Below are positions 58,460 to 64,000 of a DNA stretch of 64,000 nucleotides, piece by piece. Where the stretch lies: contig NZ_CP117522.1 in NCBI RefSeq assembly GCF_031679605.1, positions 7,812,001 through 7,876,000 of the forward strand, read 5' to 3'. The position numbers were made by a program, and so were the translations under genes. Under the pieces are notes generated by a model. The model saw nothing but the letters and a program-made list of their open reading frames with translations. It did no database searches and was not told where the DNA came from. How positions within the stretch are numbered: position 1 is the stretch's first letter; each line of letters starts with the position of its first letter. Origin of the DNA: Streptomyces luomodiensis (GTDB taxonomy: Bacteria; Actinomycetota; Actinomycetes; Streptomycetales; Streptomycetaceae).

Positions 58460-59293
58460 ATGGCCCCGCCCGAGCTGACCTCCCTCAGATCGCCCCGCGT
58501 CACCGCGGCCCGCCGGCTCGCCAAGCGCAGCTTCCGGGGCAAGGAGCGGCGGTTCATCGTCGAGGGGCCGCAGGCCGTACGGGAGGCCGTCGCGCATCTC
58601 GTGGAGGTGTACGCGACCCCCGAGGCCGCCGAGCGCCACGCCGACATCACCGAGGCCGCCCGGACCGCGGGCGTGCCCGTCCTGACCGCCTCCGACGCCG
58701 TGATCGCGGAGATGTCCGACACCGTCACCCCCCAGGGCGTGGTCGGGCTGTGCCGCTTCCTGGACTCGCCGTTCGAGGAGATCCTGCGCGCCCGGCCCAG
58801 ACTCGTCGCCGTCCTCGCCCACGTCCGCGACCCCGGCAACGCCGGGACCGTGCTGCGGTGCGCCGACGCCGCCGGGGCGGACGCCGTGGTGCTGACCGAC
58901 GCCTCCGTGGACCTGTACAACCCCAAGGCCGTGCGCGCCTCCGTCGGCTCCCTGTTCCACCTCCCCGTGGCCGTCGGGGTGCCCGTCGAGCGCGCGGTGA
59001 GCGGGCTGCGGGAGGCCGGGGCGCGGGTGCTGGCCGCGGACGGGGCGGGGGAGCGGGACCTGGACTCCGAGCTGGACGACGGGCTGCTGGGCGCCCCCAC
59101 CGCCTGGATCTTCGGCAATGAGGCATGGGGCCTGCCGGAGGCTACCCGCGCACTCGCGGACGAGGTGGTGCGCGTTCCGATTCACGGCCGGGCCGAGAGC
59201 CTCAACCTCGCCACGGCCGCCGCCGTGTGCCTCTATGCCTCCGCTCGTGCGCAGCGCGCTCCCGCAGGGTGCCGCTCCGTCACATCGACCTAG
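58460..59293 (+). CDS. SpoU/TrmH-family RNA 2'-O-methyltransferase
   Basis: The 277-residue methyltransferase has an N-terminal L30e-like substrate-binding domain (KRSFRGKERRFIVEGPQAVREAV) and a trefoil-knot SPOUT catalytic domain with motif 1 HVRDPGNAGTVLRCADAAGAD, motif 2 IFGNEAWGLPEATRALAD and motif 3 VRVPIHGRAESLNLATAAAVCLY. It methylates ribose in rRNA or tRNA using SAM; the target nucleotide is not predictable. The ATG at 58460 has a weak ribosome-binding site. Confidence 0.94.
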   Translation: MAPPELTSLRSPRVTAARRLAKRSFRGKERRFIVEGPQAVREAVAHLVEVYATPEAAERHADITEAARTAGVPVLTASDAVIAEMSDTVTPQGVVGLCRFLDSPFEEILRARPRLVAVLAHVRDPGNAGTVLRCADAAGADAVVLTDASVDLYNPKAVRASVGSLFHLPVAVGVPVERAVSGLREAGARVLAADGAGERDLDSELDDGLLGAPTAWIFGNEAWGLPEATRALADEVVRVPIHGRAESLNLATAAAVCLYASARAQRAPAGCRSVTST

Positions 59294-59336
59294 TAGGGTT
59301 GCCCCCTCCGGGAGGGGACCGAGAGGGGGTGTGGGG

Positions 59337-60542
59337 ATGGACGTCAGGACCTCCGGCGCCAGGGCGGCCGATGCCCATGCGCCCGGGGCGGAGCCGCCCG
59401 GCGAGGACCACGGCCGCCCGTCCACCGGGCCGGGACCCGGTGTGCCCGGCGGCGCGCCGGACGGGCTCGGGCTGCACCCCGACGATCTGCCCGACGGCCT
59501 GGTGGTGGCCGATGAGGCCGGCCTGGTCACGTTCTTCAACGCGGCGGCGGCGCGGATCACCGCCACCGACCCCTCGGACGCGATCGGCCGCCGCCTGGAG
59601 GTGGCCCTGCCGTTAGAGGACCTGGACGGCCGGCGCTGGTGGGCGCTGACCGATCCTTACGGAGGGCTGGCCATCCGGGCCGGCCAGCCCGAGCGGAACC
59701 TGCTGCTGCCGGGCGGCCGCGAGGTGCTGGTCTCGGCCCGCTACGTGCGCGAGCGGCCGACCGGGCCGGTGCGCCGGGTGGTGGTCTCTCTGCGCGGCAC
59801 CGAGGCCCGCCGCCGCACCGAGCGCAGCCATGCCGAGCTGATCGCGACCGTCGCCCATGAGCTGCGCTCACCGCTGACGTCCGTGAAGGGGTTCACGGCC
59901 ACCCTGCTGGCCAAATGGGAGCGCTTCACCGACGACCAGAAGCGGCTGATGCTGGAGACCGTCGACGCCGACGCCAACCGGGTCACCCGGCTGATCGCCG
60001 AGCTGCTGGACATCTCCCGGATCGACTCGGGCCGGCTGGAGGTGCGCCGCCAGCCGGTCGACCTCGCCGCCGCCGTCCGCCGCCATGTGCAGGCGCTCAC
60101 CGCGGCCGGGCACACCGCCGAGCGCTTCCTGATCAGGGTCAGGGGGCCGCTGCCCCGGCTGTGGGCCGATCCGGACAAGATCGATCAGGTGCTGGGCAAT
60201 CTGCTGGAAAACGCGGTGCGCCACGGTGAGGGAACGGTCACTATTGATATAGCGCCTGATATAGCGCCCGCACCGGCCAAGCCGGTCGCGGACGGTACCC
60301 CTGTCGAAAGGACCGCCGTCACCGTGAGCGACGAGGGCCCCGGTATCCCGGAGGAGTCGATGAGCCGCGTCTTCACCCGCTTCTGGCGGGGCAGCAAGCG
60401 CGGCGGCACCGGCCTGGGGCTCTACATCGTCAAGGGCATCGTCGAGGCGCACGGCGGGACGATCACCGTCGACCGGGCCCGCGGCGGCGGCGCGGAGTTC
60501 CGATTTACCCTGCCCGTGGGCACCCCGGCCTATCTGGCCTGA
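59337..60542 (+). CDS. PAS-containing cytoplasmic sensor histidine kinase
   Basis: The 401-residue kinase has no transmembrane helix. A PAS domain (DGLVVADEAGLVTFFNAAAARITATDPSDAIGRRLE, about residues 55-90) is followed by a HisKA dimerisation domain with the phospho-acceptor in IATVAHELRSPLTSVKGF, and a HATPase_c domain with N box DQVLGNLLENAVRHGEG, G1 VSDEGPGIPEE and G2 GGTGLGLYIVKGIVEAHGG. GAGAGGGGGT lies upstream. No response regulator gene is adjacent, so it is an orphan kinase. The position before pheS is conserved in Streptomyces. Confidence 0.92.
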   Translation: MDVRTSGARAADAHAPGAEPPGEDHGRPSTGPGPGVPGGAPDGLGLHPDDLPDGLVVADEAGLVTFFNAAAARITATDPSDAIGRRLEVALPLEDLDGRRWWALTDPYGGLAIRAGQPERNLLLPGGREVLVSARYVRERPTGPVRRVVVSLRGTEARRRTERSHAELIATVAHELRSPLTSVKGFTATLLAKWERFTDDQKRLMLETVDADANRVTRLIAELLDISRIDSGRLEVRRQPVDLAAAVRRHVQALTAAGHTAERFLIRVRGPLPRLWADPDKIDQVLGNLLENAVRHGEGTVTIDIAPDIAPAPAKPVADGTPVERTAVTVSDEGPGIPEESMSRVFTRFWRGSKRGGTGLGLYIVKGIVEAHGGTITVDRARGGGAEFRFTLPVGTPAYLA

Positions 60543-60579
60543 TCCCCCACGGGCTTCTCCGGACGGAGCGGACCCGTCC

Positions 60580-60597
60580 GCGCGGCAGGTGCCGCGC
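60580..60597 (+). terminator. Hairpin terminator after the kinase gene
   Basis: GCGCGGC pairs with GCCGCGC across AGGT, 37 nt after the stop. A smaller GCGGAC/GTCCGC hairpin lies immediately before it at 60568-60581 and is mutually exclusive with it at one base. Confidence 0.6.
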
Positions 60598-60718
60598 GGC
60601 GTCCCCAGGAACAGCACCCCTCGCGCGCCCCTTAGACTCGGGCTTTGGCACCTTGGCGTCCCCTTCGTGGTCGCAGCGGTCGCAGCCGTCGTGAGCCGGG
60701 GTCGCGCAGCCGGGGGCA

Positions 60719-61892
<1,174 letters not shown>

Positions 61893-61893
<1 letters not shown>

Positions 61894-64000
61894 TGCGGGT
61901 CCCGCTTTCTTGGCTGCGGGAGTACGTCGACCTGCCCGCCGGTGAGACCGGCCGTGACGTACAGGCCAAACTCGTCGCCGCAGGGCTCGAGGTCGAGACG
62001 GTCGAGCAGCTCGGCACCGGCCTCAAGGGGCCCCTGGTCGTCGGGCAGGTGCTGGCCATCGAGGAGCTGGAGGGGTTCAAGAAGCCCATCCGCTACTGCC
62101 AGGTGGACGTCGGCCGGGCCAACGGCACGGGTGAGCCGCAGAACATCGTCTGCGGCGCCCGGAACTTCCGGGTCGGCGACAAGGTCGTGGTCGTACTGCC
62201 CGGCGCCGAGCTGCCCGGCGGCTTCGCGATCTCCGCGCGCAAGACCTACGGCAAGGTCTCCGAGGGCATGATCTGCTCCGCCAGCGAGCTGGGCATGTCC
62301 GACGAGCACGACGGGATCATCGTCCTGCCGCCCGAGCACGAGGCCGGCACCGACGCCATCGAGCTGCTGGAGCTGGTCGACGAGGTCCTCGACATCGCCG
62401 TCACCCCGGACCGCGGCTACTGCCTGTCGATGCGCGGTGTCGCCCGCGAGACCGCGACCGCCTACGAGCTGCCGCTGCGCGACCCGGCCCTCCTCGACGT
62501 GCCCGCGCCCAACAGCCACGGCTACCCCGTCAAGGTCGCCGACCCGATCGGCTGCGACCGCTTCACCGCCCGCACCGTCACCGGCCTCGACCCCGAGGCG
62601 CACTCCCCGATCTGGCTCCAGCGCCGGCTCCAGAAGGCCGGGATGCGCCCGGTCTCGCTCGCCGTCGACATCACCAACTACGTGATGCTCGAACTCGGCC
62701 AGCCGCTGCACGCCTACGACCGCTCCCGGATCAACGGGGCGATCGGGGTGCGCCGCGCCGAGCCGGGCGAGAAGCTCACCACCCTCGACGGCACCCAGCG
62801 CGCCCTGGACCCCGAGGACCTCGTCATCACCGACGAGAGCGGGCCCATCGGCCTCGCCGGCGTCATGGGCGGTGCCAACACCGAGATCGCGGACGCCACC
62901 GCCGACGCCGAGACCGGCCAGGTGACGGGCACCACCGAGGTCGTCATCGAGGCGGCCCACTTCGCCCCGGTCTCGGTCGCCCGCACCGCCCGCCGCCACA
63001 AGCTGTCCTCCGAGGCGTCCCGGCGGTTCGAGCGCGGCGTCGACCCCCAGGCCGCCTCCGCCGCGGCACAGCGCACCGTCGATCTGCTGGTGCTGCTCGC
63101 GGGCGGCACCGCGGAGGTGGGCGTCACCGAGATCATCGCGCCCAGCGCACCGCACACCATCACGCTGCCCGCCGACCACCCGGACAAGGTCGCGGGGGTG
63201 CCCTACGGCCGGGAGACCGTGGTGCGCCGGCTCCAGCAGATCGGCTGCGACGTCTACGGGGCCGACGACCTCACCGTCACCGTCCCCAGCTGGCGGCCCG
63301 ACCTCACCGACCCCAACGACCTGGCCGAGGAGGTCATCCGGCTCGAGGGGTACGAGAACCTCCCCGCCACGCTGCCCCAGCCGCCCGCCGGGCGCGGGCT
63401 GACCGAGCGTCAGCGGCTGCACCGCCGGGTCGGCCGGGCGCTGGCCGGCGCCGGATACGTCGAGGCGCTGAACTACCCGTTCCTCGGCGAGGAGGTCCTC
63501 GACCAGTTCGGGCTGGCCGCCGACGACCCGCGGCGCGATGTGGTGCGGCTGGTCAACCCGCTGTCGGACGCCGAGCCCGCGCTCCGTACGACACTGCTGC
63601 CCGGACTGCTCGGCGCGCTGCGCCGCAACGACGGGCGCGGCGCGCACGACCTCGCGCTCTTCGAGACGGGTCTGGTCTTCCGCGCCACCGGCGACGAACC
63701 GGCCGCGGTCACCCTCCCGGTCGACCGCCGACCCACCGACGAGCAGATCGCCGCGCTCAACGCCGCGCTGCCCCACCAGCCGCGCCGCGTCGCCGTCGTC
63801 CTCGCGGGCGACCGTGAGCAGGCCGGCTGGTGGGGCAAGGGCACCCCGGTGAGCTGGGCCGACGCCATCGAGGCGGGCCGGATCGTGGCGCGCGAGGCGG
63901 GGGTCGAGCTGATCGTCCGCCAGGACCAGCAGGACCCGTGGCACCCGGGCCGCTGCGCCGCGCTGCTGGCCGTCGTCGACGGCGAGGAGATCCTCGTCGG
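61893..64000 (+). CDS. pheT: Phenylalanyl-tRNA synthetase beta subunit (3' truncated by window edge)
   Basis: The frame from the ATG at 61893 (overlapping the pheS stop) stays open to the end of the window, giving ~702 residues of a protein usually ~830 long. It starts [17 protein letters not shown], contains the tRNA-binding OB domain (about residues 40-150: [34 protein letters not shown]), the B3/4 editing domain ([44 protein letters not shown]), the B5 domain ([28 protein letters not shown]) and most of the synthetase-like core. The C-terminal anticodon-binding domain is outside the window. Confidence 0.97.

Overview
The window is chromosomal DNA from a high-GC actinomycete, almost certainly a Streptomyces. 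Supporting signs are the extreme GC at third codon positions, frequent GTG starts, chained ATGA/GTGA overlaps, an XRE/DUF397/ATPase regulatory trio, a DasR-type chitinase promoter, and an actinobacterial hopanoid cluster. Both edges cut genes: a polyketide synthase on the left and pheT on the right.

Left third (1-24926). Positions 1-9923 hold the 3' part of an iterative type I PKS operon: KS + KS-like chain-length-factor + KR + DH, then KR + DH-like, a SnoaL-fold protein, an SDR and a P450. All five genes are tightly coupled. A TetR regulator (10767-11507) separates this from a complete hopanoid operon (11912-23716): hpnC, hpnD, hpnE, a polyprenyl diphosphate synthase, shc, hpnG, hpnH, dxs and hpnO. 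It supplies precursor (dxs, polyprenyl synthase), makes squalene from two farnesyl diphosphates (hpnD/C/E), cyclises it (shc), and adds and remodels the ribose-derived side chain (hpnH, hpnG, hpnO). A bacterial serpin follows.

Middle (24960-41730). This part holds a tyrosine phosphatase, a 10-bp degenerate repeat, a decayed GH36 alpha-galactosidase, a cytoplasmic SGNH esterase and the regulatory trio. Next comes the most enigmatic block: a minus-strand operon matching the conserved but functionally unassigned STM4015-STM4014-STM4013-STM4012-STM4011 set (LRR protein, ATP-grasp-like enzyme, alkaline-phosphatase/sulfatase-fold hydrolase, and two radical SAM enzymes). It lies divergent from a small beta-rich protein and a DUF6745 protein. 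A secreted GH19 chitinase behind twin DasR-like boxes, a GNAT protein, a metallo-beta-lactamase-fold hydrolase and a secreted GH46 chitosanase behind a CsnR-like palindrome follow.

Right third (41803-64000). A divergent ethanolamine-utilisation locus comes first: amidohydrolase, permease and GntR on minus; GlnA4-like ligase, aldehyde dehydrogenase and SDR on plus. It is followed by a DUF2510 membrane protein, a PLP fold-III enzyme, a type VII secretion-type mycosin with a proline-rich membrane partner, SseB, an aquaporin-like channel, DUF1844, the infC-rpmI-rplT operon (infC starts at ATC behind an attenuator-like hairpin), an rRNA/tRNA methyltransferase, an orphan sensor kinase and pheST. 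From memory, this order matches the S. coelicolor SCO1594-SCO1616 region, whereas the hopanoid cluster matches SCO6759-6769 on the other arm, so the window may span a rearrangement junction. Three degenerate GC-rich repeat arrays (36650-37150, 44101-44510, 53769-54050) each sit directly after a gene's stop codon.
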